A DNA stretch of 64,000 bases from Daedaleopsis sinensis (Eukaryota > Basidiomycota > Agaricomycetes > Polyporales > Polyporaceae). A program made the position numbers and the translations under genes. Below the pieces are notes generated by a model that was not told the DNA's origin, searched no databases, and was given only the letters and a program-made list of their open reading frames with translations. The stretch spans positions 3,844,001-3,908,000 of the forward strand of contig CM066304.1 of assembly GCA_033807695.1 (NCBI GenBank), given 5' to 3'. The stretch's first letter is position 1. Every line of letters starts with the position of its first letter. Positions 1-11,326 of the stretch are shown here, one piece after another.

Positions 1-873
1 CCGCGACTATATGTGTCGGCGTGACTATATGCGCCATGCGCGTATCCCGTTGACCCTCGCCTGCAAAACGCGGGTCGAAAAGCGGGTACGGAAGTCTCGC
101 GCCAGCCAGAGCAGTTCAGATGTCTCACGACGTGCGCCGCCAAATAATTTGGTCTGTGAAAGGGTCATTATATTCCGACACGATGAATTCTTTCCCCTGG
201 TATAAGGCCGCTAAGGCCCTTTTGGCGGGATAGTTTTCATCGTCTCGGAATACACCATACCTAACGTCGTGTCCCGGCGTCAAAGGAGAAAATGCCATCG
301 CCCGAGGGGGTGGTGACCCGACGGCATCTGCCATGCGCATGTCCGCAAATCCGCGGAGATGTTTTCGCGCCTTTGTGATGGCTCAGCGAATGTCAAGAGG
401 GCCCGACGCGATCGAGGGGAATACCGCGCGTATCCGATCGTCGCGCTCGCGCACTTTCTTTCTTATGCCTAAATCAAGCCGCCTCTTTTCCAACCTGGTG
501 GCGCGCGCTGCGACCGCCAGCGCCGCCTCGTCCGTCTCCACCGCTATCCGGCACGCCGTCGGTCGTCCCACGCGTGGGCCTCCTTTCGACGTTGTCGCGT
601 GTGCTTTGGGCTCGCTTGCTGTCTCACGCGATCCTCAGTGTTATGGAAGCGTTCGATGGCCTCGTGCAGTGCGCGTATGGGGCGTGCATTGACTCCCTCG
701 TCACACATGCACGTCCTCGGCTCGGCACCGTCATTGGCGGTACATTCACTCCGAAGCTAGGCTACCACGGAGGATGGCCACGTCGATTAAACTCTCTCGA
801 TCGTCTCATACCTCGCTCTCTTTCTATATAGATTTTTCTTCCGTCCTTAACTAACCACACTCCTGCCCGTCAG
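1..873. other. Region upstream of hydroxylase copy 1; no supported gene
   Basis: No plus-strand exon resembling the FAD-binding exons of the downstream paralogs can be found here. On the minus strand one frame is open from about 571 to 125 apart from a single TGA at 383-385. It reads as two short hypothetical segments, the second ending in residues EYNDPFTDQIIWRRTS. This could be a decayed gene, a gene with an unseen intron, or chance in GC-rich DNA. The last few bases before 874 form a good splice acceptor (pyrimidine-rich tract then CAG), so the right end of the region is probably intron 2 of the truncated hydroxylase. Confidence 0.4.
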
Positions 874-2421
874 TACACACAGGCAATTTTGTTGGGTACT
901 TCCACTGGAAGCCGGCCGTCATGGCCGAGACCGGGGGCGAGTTCCTCCTCATGCATGTAAGTCACCACGCGTCCGCTCTCGGACGGCGGCGCTCATCTCG
1001 TTTTACCGCAGCGCGATGATCTCGTTCGGCTGCTCCATAAACTCGCCGTAGAGGCAGGCGCGAATATTCGTGTCAACTCGAAAGTTCAGTCGATACACCC
1101 AGGGGCGACCCGAGCATCAAGGCCGAGAGTCGTGCTCGAGAGTGGCGAGGTCCTCTATGCAGACATTATCATCGGCGCGGACGGGAACAAGAGTATGGTT
1201 CGCGAGGTTGTCCTCGATGAGAAGGACCAGGCGAGACCGGGTGGGATGACACTGTATACCGGTGTCGTCAAGGGGGAGGATATGTTGAATGATCCGGAGC
1301 TCCAGCCGTATGCACTGGCAGACGAGGTACGATCGAGAGGATGATCTCGGCGCGTCACGGGCTAATTTGCTGATTGAACGGATGCCCATTTAGTGGCCCA
1401 TCTTCATGGGAGAACACAGAAGTGTGTGCGGTGAGTATCCGATCTTTCCGGTCCTCTTCTGAGATGACTAATCGGTGGTTTTTCCTAGGTCACCCCGTGG
1501 TATGTTCTGATTTTTGTCGGGCGTGTCGTCCGGGCTCAACAATCTTGCACGCCGGCCTCAGCGGGCCAAGAAGGAATTCTTCTTCCACATCTACTCTTGG
1601 CATAACCTCGACGGTCTCGAGCAGAACGGGGACGAGAGCTGGGATGAGCTCTTCCCGACCGAGAAGATAAACGTCGAGAGCCACGGCCCAAAGTACGCTC
1701 GGTCCGAGAGTGACCCGTCCGTCGACTGACCGCTCCTCGCCCGACAGAATCCAACGACTGATCAGGATGACTCCCCATGTCATCCGCACGCGCTTCATGT
1801 CGCGCAAGAATGTCATCCACGATTGGGTAGATTCCACAGGGCGAGTCGTGCTGCTAGGCGACGCCGCCCACCCATCATTCGTGCGTCCCCGGTTCTTCTG
1901 CTCACGTCACCGTAGGCCCCCGTAGCTAACCGAGCTCTTTGCTTTCTACACACTTACGGCCACACTAGCCCGGGGGGTCGCACGGGGCGAGCATGGCGGT
2001 AGAGGATGCGGTCGTGCTCGGCTCGCTCTTCTCGCACCTGCGCACGATGTCCCAGATCCCGTCCTTCCTGTGCGCGTACCAGGAGCTGCGAGAGCGGCGG
2101 TGCGACCTCGTGAAGCTCGCAGACATCGGGAACGCGCAGATGGTCGCAATGCCGGCGGGGCCCGCGGCGGACGCGCGCGACGAGGACATGCGGCACACGG
2201 TCTCGGAATGGGACGAGGGCACACTCAAGGCGCAGTTCGAGGAGATTGCGGAAATCTTCTGCTACGACGCCGGGGACGCCGCGGAGGAGTGGTGGGTGAA
2301 CTGGGGCCGGTTCAGCCAGACGGCGCGCGAGCAGCCGAGCATGGTCAACCTCCAGTTCGGGTTTGAGAGCGTCACCGTGCAGCACCGGCACGAACATGGG
2401 CACGAGCATGAGCTGGAGTGA
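874..2421 (+). pseudogene. FAD-dependent aromatic hydroxylase-like paralog, copy 1, lacking the N-terminal FAD-binding exons
   Basis: Seven exons match copies 2 and 3: 874-956, 1012-1326, 1394-1430, 1489-1499 (11 nt), 1562-1701, 1748-1880 and 1969-2421. The reading frame stays open, giving about 390 residues. It keeps the middle DG motif (IIIGADGNKSMVRE) and the C-terminal GD motif (GRVVLLGDAAHP) of group A flavoprotein hydroxylases (salicylate hydroxylase/FAD_binding_3 type). The two exons holding the GxGxxG Rossmann motif in the paralogs are absent from the 873 bases upstream. The first exon needs a one-base carry-over from a missing exon, so this is a 5' truncation rather than a shorter gene. 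The open frame and intact splice sites suggest recent loss. Alternatively exons 1-2 lie beyond the window edge across an intron of at least 873 bp; copy 2 has 543 bp there. Confidence 0.8.
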
Positions 2422-3991
2422 GCCCGGTGCCGCGTGCCCGCGTCGGCGCGTCGCTGCAGCACGCTGCTCCGGCACAATCCTTCTATCGTCTGCTCCTCCT
2501 CCTTTCTGGCGCCGTTACAGATCGCCTCTCATCGTTCAGAACGTACCCCTCCCCGGCTCTATCTTTTTGTCCCGCTGTTCAGCAGTCCAGGCTTACACGT
2601 TTACCATGCTGACTCAGACTCGGGGCACTCCGTCATCGTGCCTCCGCAAGGCCTCGTGCGCACGTTCCTGCCACTAGAACCGTACACCCTCTATCTCTCC
2701 CTACAATCTACCGCGCCAGCGATCATGGTTGGCCCTCCATCCGTTCGTTATAGAGTCGGAATAAGTTGACTTAGGTTCTTGTTAATGCTCTATCTACAGC
2801 TCTGTACATATTTCCTATTCCACTTGTACTCTCGGGTTTGTCTCCGGAACTTTGAATGCGGATGCCTACTCAGAAATGTTGGTTATGTACCCCCTTGATC
2901 ATGAGTAGTCCCCCCGAGGTTCAGTGTTGCTAACTGTCTGTAGACGCCGGGGTACCACTTCCGCCACCGTGGCAGGGGCGCTCGGACTCGAGACCCCTGA
3001 TGTCTGCATCTTCCAATTTTCCATGCCGTCTTACAGGAGCTGATGTGCCCTTCTTGTCTACTACAGGCTCTCCCAGACGGACCTCATCATGATCTTCAAG
3101 GGGACAGTCGGCACCGACCACGCCCAGCCTCCCGCGTGAGTGCTGCTGACAGAATGCGGTCGACATCGCTGCTGAGCCTCCAACGCGGGTTGACGTGTCT
3201 CACGCTCAGTGCGGCTGAACTTACCCTCCTCCTCCTCCATTCTTCTTCGCAGTCGTTCTTCCCACTGGCCTCACATACTGCCTTAGCTGCTCTGGGCATG
3301 GGCCACTGGCAGCTCGGCGATAAGTCCACGCTTAGGGGCCCTCTCAAGCCGCCCCGGCCCCCTCTACGTCAAAAGGAGTTCGTCACAAGACAATAGAACT
3401 CGCTGTCGGCCGCGGCAAATGCACGCTGGATGCGCCCGCTCATGCGAGACCTTGTCATACCTCGCCTTGTGGCCAGAGACGCGTGCTCACTCCGCAAATC
3501 GTGCTTGCGTGTCTTAAAGCCCGTGGGAGTGCCAGTATAGACCCCGATCAGCAGCTGTTTGTTGGGGTTGCCCTGCGAAACCCAGAGCGGATGGGAATGA
3601 TAAGCCATCTCCCCTCCACACATCCTCCCACTCCCACAGCGAGTGCGATTTCCACGGCGCACCCGAACTTGGAAGTGTTCCTGGACAAGCCAATCCGACA
3701 ATCCGACGGAGAAGTCCCAGAGGCAAATCTTAGGAAGTTCTGTTGCTCGCCGCGGGCAGGCAACGTCAACGTCCTTCTCGCCCTCTTCTTCGACCCCATT
3801 CGACGCACGGACGCGTACGTGATCTTGCCGCGCTGCACACACTTGCCGGTCTCCGGAGGGCTCCAGGTGACAATTCCGCTCGAGGCGTGATCGGCTAGCT
3901 CGACGGGAGTCTCTTCCACCGCCCACGTCGGCTATAGCCGAGGCAGAAGCTCCTTCGCAGACGCGACCATCTACCCTTTCTCGCTGCCAAC
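2422..3991. other. Intergenic DNA between hydroxylase copies 1 and 2
   Basis: No gene is confidently recognised. A plus-strand piece near 3065-3136 reads like a short exon (SQTDLIMIFKGTVGTDHA) between an acceptor-like CTACAG and a donor-like GTGAGT. A plus-strand frame 3483-3890 (135 codons) ends 101 bp before the first ATG of copy 2. Neither resembles a family I know. A long minus-strand frame over the same bases (3369-3926) competes with the second, so both may be chance. A decayed gene is possible. Confidence 0.35.
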
Positions 3992-6514
3992 ATGTCCCTC
4001 TTCAAAACCATCCTCTCAACATTTACACCGCCCCCGGTTTTCCCTCGCCCAGACACCCTCAGTACCCCCGCCCCCGCCATGCCCATCGTCGCTCGGAATG
4101 CTGCACTCACGCTCGACTTTATCGTCATTGGAGGAGGTCAGTACCCTGTCCGCTCTCCGCCGCGATCGCGATCGCTACGTGCCGCGAACGAGGAAAGCTG
4201 ATGTGCAAGGCCCGCGGGTCGGTCGGGTTTAACAGGCATCGGTGGACTCGCCGTCGCATATATGCTTAGCAGCGCTGGCCACCGCGTGCGCGTGCTCGAG
4301 AAACACGGCCTGCAGCGACCCAGCGGCGGCCATCGCGTGCCCCCGAACTTCAGCAAGATCCTCCGGCAATGGGTGGGCGAGGAGGAGCTAGCGCGGCTGT
4401 CGACTCCATGTGTCGGTTCTCCGTTCAATCGTTGTGAGTGCTCGCTTTTCAGCTTTCTTGCTTCGACGGAGGATCTGGTAGAAGAGGGAGGTGAGCTCTA
4501 GCTGGGCGGGGGCGGAGGCGGGGGGAGGGACAGCATGGGGTGGGACGACGGCTTGCGCGCTCTTTGCACAATCGCGTGCCGTCCGCTCCGGCCCACCAAC
4601 CTAGGCGTTCCGCCCCATTGCAACGCCAGTCCAGAAGCGCGCCTATCAGGCGGCAGAAGACCGCAGAGAGGGGCAGACGCAGACGGCGGCCTTCAGTGTT
4701 CAGACTAGCTTCTTCGTTCTGTTCAGGCAGAGCCCGTCCCGCGGGGTTCGACGCATTAACTGCGGTCGTGGAGCGGACGCACGGCTACCTGAACCGGACG
4801 TGGGTCGATTTCAGGGCACGGCGATTTCGATTCGGATTGGGCTCGAGTTGTGTCGCGATCGGGTGCAGAAGGGCAGGGGTAGAAGGACACGTTACGTTGC
4901 TCCCTCTTTTCATTATCACGTACTCGCGTTCCGGGCAGTCTTTTCTGATCCGTATTCACTTGCTTCTCTCTGACAGTACGCACGGACGAGAACGTCGGCT
5001 ACGTACACTGGAAGCCGGCCGTCATGGAGGAGACCGGCGGCAAATTCCTCTTTATGCACGTGAGTCTCTTTCATTTTGCACTCTGGGTCTTCTCCCGCGA
5101 TACCGTGTGTTGGCGGTGAATGTGCGCGTATTCGTGTGCTGAGAGCGTTTGAACAGCACGAAGACATCATCCAACTTCTTTACAAGCTCGCGACGGAAGC
5201 GGGTGCCAGGATCGACCTGAACGCCGAGGTGACATCAATACAACAGGGCACGGACAGCATCCCGAACCCGAGCGTTTCACTCGCCAACGGGGACGTGTTC
5301 ACCGCAGACATCATCATCGGCGCAGACGGCTCGAAGAGCACAGTGCGCGAGGTCGTGCTCGACGAGGAAGATGACGCGCGGCCAGGTGGACTCACGGTCT
5401 ACACTGCAGTTGTGCAGGCTGAGGACATGCTTGACGATCCCGAGCTCAGCAAGCTACTACATGCGGACGAGGTGCGTACATGTTTTGATTGCTTCTGCGC
5501 TGTTTCGGCGGCCGGTTGTTGACTTGTTCTGATCACATGGCCTTGCCTAGTTCCCGATCTGGATGTCACCACATCGCGCTTTCTGCAGTAGGTGTTGTCT
5601 CGTTGTGTCGCTATTGTGTATGGTCGCTTACCGCTGGATTGTATCTCTCAGGCCATCCCGTGGTGAGTACCGACGAGACACCGCAGCTCACATTCCCCTC
5701 CTGATCAAGTTGTGCATTCGCACTCAGCGCGGTCGGAAAGAGTATTACATCGGCATCTACTCATGGAATAACCTCGACGGGCTGCCACAAGGCGGCGAGG
5801 AGAGCTGGGAGGAGATCTTCCCAACTGAGAGGATCAATACCGATAACCATGGTCCCATGTACGGGTTGTGTACCCCCTTTCTACTGTCCGCAACATCATG
5901 TTAACGCCCGCTCCAGAGTGCAGCGACTGATCAAGAAAGCTCCGCACTTCATCCGGACACGGTACATGCTGCGGAAAAATGTCGTCGAGGACTGGATCGA
6001 CTCTACCGGTCGGATCGTGCTGCTTGGCGACGCAGCACACCCACCATACGTGAGCACCCCCGTCTCTTCGACTAATCGCCTCGACTGCTGAACGACTAAT
6101 CCAATTTAGCCTGGGGGAACACACTCAGGGGCGATGGCGGTAGAAGACGCGGTTGTGTTCGGCTCTCTGTTCTCGCACCTCCGCGCCGAGGACCAGATCT
6201 CGTCCTTCTTGAACGCGTACCAGGAGCTTCGCCAGCACCGCTGTGAGCTCGTCAACATGGGCGATATCAGGAACGGGCAGCTCGCGGTCATGCCTGACGG
6301 GCCCGAGGCGGACATCCGCGACGAGGGGCTCGGGCACCATGTAGCGGAGTGGGACGAGGGCATGCTCAAGGGTCAGTTCGAAGAGATCGCGGAGATCTTC
6401 GGGTACGATGCCGGCGACGCGGCCGAGGAGTGGTGGATCAACTGGGGGCGCTTCCACGAGAAGGTTCGGGACTGGTCCGACTTTGCTCTTGCAAACGTAT
6501 CGACCGCAGCATGA
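3992..6514 (+). CDS. FAD-dependent aromatic hydroxylase-like protein, copy 2 (complete)
   Basis: Predicted NAD(P)H- and FAD-dependent monooxygenase of the salicylate hydroxylase-like group, expected to hydroxylate an aromatic substrate; the substrate cannot be inferred. Nine exons: 3992 or 4079-4136, 4236-4433, 4977-5059, 5157-5471, 5551-5587, 5652-5662 (11 nt), 5728-5864, 5917-6049, 6110-6514. They give 458 residues from the ATG at 4079, or 487 from 3992. The 4079 start matches the only start of copy 3; the 3992 start adds a Pro-rich leader. Visible motifs are the Rossmann VIGGGIGGLAVAY, the DG motif IIIGADGSKSTVREVV, and the GD motif GRIVLLGDAAHP followed by GAMAVEDA. The order and spacing are canonical for this fold and the length is normal for the family. 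Intron 2 is unusually long (543 bp). It sits between a truncated and a complete paralog in the same orientation. Confidence 0.9.
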
Positions 6515-7368
6515 GGCATCCGAGCACTGACGTATCTTATACCCACCCGCACGCATTTTGCAGTCTTCTTGCACAGACGGTGAGTGCCCGGTGTCCCCTG
6601 ACTCTTCATTCAATGTCTCATGCGATGAGCTATCTGTATGTGCAGATCGCCTTCGTCCAAGCTCCCTCTCCCTCTCACGATCTCCTCCATGACCCTCTCT
6701 TGCTCTCCTGGTTGCTTTGCGAATAAACGACGTAATGATTCATCTCAGGCACCCTCACCACGCACGTATCGACTGGCCGTCAACCCGTATATGCCACGCC
6801 ACATATCTCCCAGCGCAACTCTGCCTGTGCACGACGACTCCTCTTGCGATGCATAACCACCTGCCCATTATTATCTTGTAGACATCTGCTATGCGATCTC
6901 CCGCCATATCTTACCATGTATCGTAACGCACTTTCCCACTCTAGGTATCCAGATCTACGAACCTCGTTCTACGCACCCACGACCACGGCCCCAGCGGCCA
7001 TGGCGGCGACGCTGGACACCAACGCACGACGTCGACATTGCAGCGTGCGTGTTCACTTCTCTCGGCGAGGGACCAAATTCGTCTTCGCGACACCCACACA
7101 AGTTACCACACGGCGCGTGCGCCCGGCGATCCTCGCGGATCCGCCACAGGGTTAGGTATAGGAAGCGATTCTGGTTGACTACGGTGCGCGCACACCTGTG
7201 CTTCTTGGTGCGCCGCCAAGTGGCGATGCGGTTCTCGTGGGACGCGCACCGTCCCACGTTCTCGCTCTTATGTAGCTCCTTCCTGCGCGCGCGATGCCGC
7301 CCGGGAGGGCTTCTGCAAACGTCCAAACACCACCCCTTCAAGTTCAAGCATGTGATGTAGGCTTGTTC

Positions 7369-7414
7369 TACTTGAGAGGGTGGGTAAGGGACCCCCCCGT
7401 GAGAACGTCGGAGT
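7369..7414 (+). repeat. Left terminal inverted repeat of the MITE-like element
   Basis: 46 bases, perfectly complementary to 7644-7689. It contains a run of seven C and the block GTGAGAACGTCGGAGT at its inner end. Confidence 0.9.
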
Positions 7415-7643
7415 GCCAATCCGACGCAGTGAGCGCCTATATGAAATCACCGCCACCGTGCACCCCAGGAGTGAGCGCTAGAGCCTTCAGCCTCGACGCT
7501 CATGGCAGGACGTTTGGGTCCAATTTTAACCTCATTGAAAGTGCACAATCAATCCTCGAGCTGAAGCTCTTGCTAATAAGCCAAAAGTCGACTGCTCAAT
7601 ACGCCATACGGTGGCGAAGGTGTGTGTGAGCTTCCGCATTAAA

Positions 7644-7689
7644 ACTCCGACGTTCTCACGGGGGGGTCCCTTACCCACCCTCTCAAGTA
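7644..7689 (-). repeat. Right terminal inverted repeat of the MITE-like element
   Basis: 46 bases, perfect reverse complement of 7369-7414. It begins ACTCCGACGTTCTCAC and ends CTCAAGTA. Confidence 0.9.
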
Positions 7690-8899
7690 ATACCAGCCTC
7701 TCTATTAAGGGACGCAATACGAGAGGCTGGCATGCGAGCCTAATGTGATGGGAGCTGCCGCTTGTGCGCTCCTACGTAGTGTGGGACCTCTGAACCTGCG
7801 TCATAAGAACGGTAGGTCCGCCATCCTTCTTCGTCGCCGGGTGGGCATGCACTGATGCTCGCTGCCACGATTATATGCTAGAACCCTAGCCCGATGGGAG
7901 CGCGCTTGCCAAATTAGGTCAGGTCCCGACTAAAGACTCGGTTTGAGTCCCGACATACTGTACGCGGGTGTTCTTGGTACTTTATCGACTCAAGGACAGC
8001 TGCACATACGACGATCGATTCTCTGTCTGAGAGCTGTCTGAGAGTCAGACGAACGAGCGGCCGTAGCTGCCGTTGTCGCGCTCGATCTCGCGGTTGAAAG
8101 TGAGTGCACGCTGGTTGTGTGCTGTCAGAACTGCGTTCAGAGCCGGACAACTGTAACTGTTGCTGTTGACACCTGCTGCTCCTGGGAATCACAACTACAG
8201 GTACAGTTTGATTCACTCCCAGGGTTTGCTATCACCAGGACGCTGACAGACGTCGCAGGTCGTATCAGAATATTTGATATTCTCGCAGCGACCCCGCTCG
8301 ACTGCCATCTTCCTCGCAAGGATCCGAACTCCGGACCACGTTCGCTGGGCGGGGACATCGTGAGAAGACCTCGTGGATGTCGGTAGGCTTCTATGATAGG
8401 AGTGACCAGTATGTAAGCAATCATACATGCAGGCTTGTCGATGGTTTTCACGTACCCTTCTCAATACCTTCTGGTTCAATGCCACTCGCGACTCACTCGA
8501 AAGGTAAGCCCACTTTCTCTTCGTCACTTGTATAGGGAAAACTCACCATCTAAGGCCGCAAGTAGTTGCTTTGACCGCCATGGCCAGTTGCGCACACTAG
8601 TATATATGTTTGCGCCGAAAATGGCAAGTTGGACCATGGCTGTGAGTGAGTTTCACACTAGTCCATGTCAACTCCATAACTTCCTTCTCACGGGGTGCAT
8701 GGGATCGCAGATGGCAATGCATGCCTTGATATCATGACGAACTGCCAGTGTTTCTCTTTTCAGCACAGATGCTTTTCTCGGTGATGGCACTGGACTTCAA
8801 GCTTCATCATCGACACGGACGTCGACAAAACCGCCCGGGTCCCGCGCCAGCTGCGCCCCTGCTTTCTCTTGCCTCCGCTCTCCCAGAATCTTAGAGTCC

Positions 8900-11095
8900 A
8901 TGCCCGTCGTTATCCACCAGGCGTCGCTTTCTCTCGACTTTCTCGTAGTTGGCGCAGGTCAGTCCCCCGCGCTCACCTGTGCCCCCTTTGAGGCTTCAGG
9001 CTCGCATGCTTCAGAGGGCGCTCAGGCACGCTCTCCCCAAACATCGCGTAAGTACTGATGACGATACGATCTACAGGTATTGGCGGCCTAGCTGTAGCAT
9101 ACGTGCTCAGCACAGCCGGACATCGAGTCAGGGTCGTAGAGAAGCGCGACTTGAATGTTCCTGGAGGCGGCCACCGCGTACCCCCGAACCTGAGCAAGAT
9201 TCTGCGACAGTGGATCGGCGAACAGGAGCTCATGAAGGTGGCAACTCGGAATGTGGGCACTCCCTTCCGTCGCTGTGAGTGCATGCAGTTCTGCATACGT
9301 CTCTATACTGTCCGGTGCGAAAAGTATTAGAGGGGGGGCGACAGTCGCCGCGCCGCGTTCACTGAGCTTGTCCCGACCTGTCCTCGGTCCGCATCGCCAG
9401 ATGCCCTTATCTCGCACAGTGTTTGCCAATTGCTGCGAGCTCATGTGGTCCTGGAGACATCCGGCTTCTATGATGAACATCGTGCAATCACGTTGTTGAT
9501 CGTTCTGTAACAACAACCGGACTGTAGTATCTTCGGGCTCGGTCTCGGTCTCTGTCTTCCATGATCTGACATTCCTTGCGCGCACTGCTAGTGCGGACAG
9601 ACGAAACCGTGGGCTATGTGCGCTGGAAGCCTGCCGTCTTGGCTGAGACGGGCGGCGAGTTCCTCTTGATGCACGTAGGTCAACAGTTGTGGTCATTATC
9701 CAATTACGGTCCTCATGACAGCTGAACACACACAGCATGGTGACCTCATCCAAACCCTCTATAAGCTCGCTACAGGTGCGGGCGCCAAGATCGATTTCAA
9801 CACTCCCGTTGCATCAATACAGCCCGGGACCGCGAATAACCCCAGACCGAGTGTCGTATTTGTAGGCGGTGAGACGGTCTCTGTGGATCTCGTCATAGGG
9901 GCGGACGGATGCCAGAGCACGGTGCGGGAAGTCGTACTTGGGGAGCAGGATCGACCCATGCCCGGAGGCTTGACGACCTACAATGGAGTCATAAAGGCGG
10001 AAGATATGTTGGATGACACAGAACTCAAGGAGCTCCTTGAGGCAGAAGAGGTGGGCAGACCTCTTGCGTACCTGCCTCTGACCTGTGCTAAATGCCATTT
10101 TGTGTTCCAGTGGCCTTTGTGGATGGAAGGGCATCGCTGTTTCTCCTGTGAGTCCAGCCCATGCAGTGGCACCAGCGTCGGTGATGTGGTGCTCAATCAA
10201 GCTCCTCCCGTCTAGCACATCCTGTTGTATGTAACACGTATCCCCTATGGTGCACGGTACTAATGGTCAACCGACTCTCAGCGAGGCAAGAAGGAATACT
10301 CCTTTGGGATCTGCTCTTGGCATGGTCTCGACGGGCTTGAACAGGGAGGTCAGGAGAATTGGGAAGAGCTCGTCCCGCCGGACACAGCTCTCACAGAGAC
10401 AGATGGACCCATGTGCGCTCCTATCCCTGCCTCCGTCAATGATTGCGCAATACTGATTAATCTTTTTGTCTCGTAGACTGAGGAAGCTCCTCGCTCGTTC
10501 ACCACACCTCATCCGTACGCAATACATGACTCGCGCGGAAGTCAATAGCTGGGTAGACTCCACAGGCCGCATAGTGCTGCTCGGCGACGCTGCCCATCCA
10601 TCATACGTACGTACCCCCAGGGCCTACCCTTCCCTCCCTCCCCACCTTCCCAGCTCACACCCACCTCAGCCCGGGGGCTCGCACCCTGCAAGCATGGCCG
10701 TCGAGGACGCCGTCGTCCTCGGTACGCTCTTTTCGCACCTGCGCACTATGGACCAGGCGCCCTCCTTCCTGAGCGCGTACCAGGAGCTCCGGCAGCAGCG
10801 CACCGCGCTCGTCACCGCGGCCGACCTCGCGAACGCGCAGCTCGTTGTCCTCCCCGCAGGTCCCGATGCGGACGCACGCGACGCAAACATGCACCTGCGC
10901 CAGGACGAGTGGGACGAGGAGGGCGTGCTCACGGCGCAGTTCGACGAAATCCGCGAGATATTCGGCTACGACGCGGGGGACGCCGCCGAGGAGTGGTGGA
11001 TCAACTGGGGCCGGTTCCATAGGACGGCGCAGGAGCACGCGAGCCACAGCAGGGTGAACCTCAGCTATTCGAGCGTCACTGTCCGGTCCCTCTAA
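8900..11095 (+). CDS. FAD-dependent aromatic hydroxylase-like protein, copy 3 (complete)
   Basis: Third tandem flavoprotein monooxygenase, 462 residues in nine exons: 8900-8957, 9077-9274, 9592-9674, 9736-10050, 10111-10147, 10216-10226 (11 nt), 10282-10412, 10477-10606, 10670-11095. The ATG at 8900 follows an in-frame stop and aligns with the internal ATG of copy 2. Motifs are VVGAGIGGLAVAYVLS (FAD Rossmann), LVIGADGCQSTVREVV (DG) and GRIVLLGDAAHP (GD). Compared with copies 1 and 2 it has a short deletion after the GD-proximal RTQYM segment and a different linker (PPDTALTETDG) where the others read PTEKIN/PTERIN. This suggests functional divergence of the substrate-facing region. All nine exon phases match copy 2, which confirms duplication after the intron pattern was set. 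The substrate is unknown. Confidence 0.9.
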
Positions 11096-11326
11096 GTAGT
11101 TGAAGTTATGCAACAGGGTTCTCTAGCGTCTTGTCACATTCTACCTGTATCCTTATGATCCTCTCGCTGTGTATGCTCTCTGTAGTCTTGCTCTCTGGAT
11201 ACCTGGATGGTCTAGTGTATTGCGCGACTGTATTTATCAACTAGATCGCAATCTATGGTGTTACATCGGATGTACATCTTCCTCTTCGCGCAGACATTTT
11301 TGTCGTTCGCAATCAGTGTCTGCTGT

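Larger units (their letters stand above)
7369..7689. mobile_element. MITE-like element with 46 bp perfect terminal inverted repeats
   Basis: Bases 7369-7414 are the exact reverse complement of 7644-7689, enclosing 229 bp of unrelated, non-coding sequence. Both outer ends read TA followed inward by CTTGAGAGGGTGGGTAAGGG. The element proper is therefore probably 7371-7687 flanked by a TA target-site duplication, the pattern of Tc1/mariner-type non-autonomous elements. There is no transposase frame inside. The perfect match between ends argues for recent insertion or recent arrival. Confidence 0.8.
6515..8899. other. 2.4 kb intergenic region between hydroxylase copies 2 and 3, containing a MITE-like element
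   Basis: Apart from the inverted-repeat element at 7369-7689 I see no supported gene. A 10 bp stem (7693-7702 with 7721-7730) lies just right of that element. A second stem with CGTGGGACG/CGTCCCACG arms lies near 7238-7260. Plus-strand frames around 8117-8386 are open but unrecognisable. The last few hundred bases before 8900 are presumably the promoter of copy 3. Confidence 0.5.

Noticed and set aside
3369..3926. 185-codon minus-strand open frame between hydroxylase copies 1 and 2
   Set aside because: No recognisable domain; it is antisense to another open frame and lies next to the copy 2 promoter; not enough to call a gene.
7880..7962. tRNA-like pattern (TAGCCCGATGGGAGCGC followed by GGTTTGAGTCCC)
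   Set aside because: It resembles A and B boxes, but I cannot fold a proper anticodon stem or a seven-base acceptor stem, so it is not called a tRNA gene.
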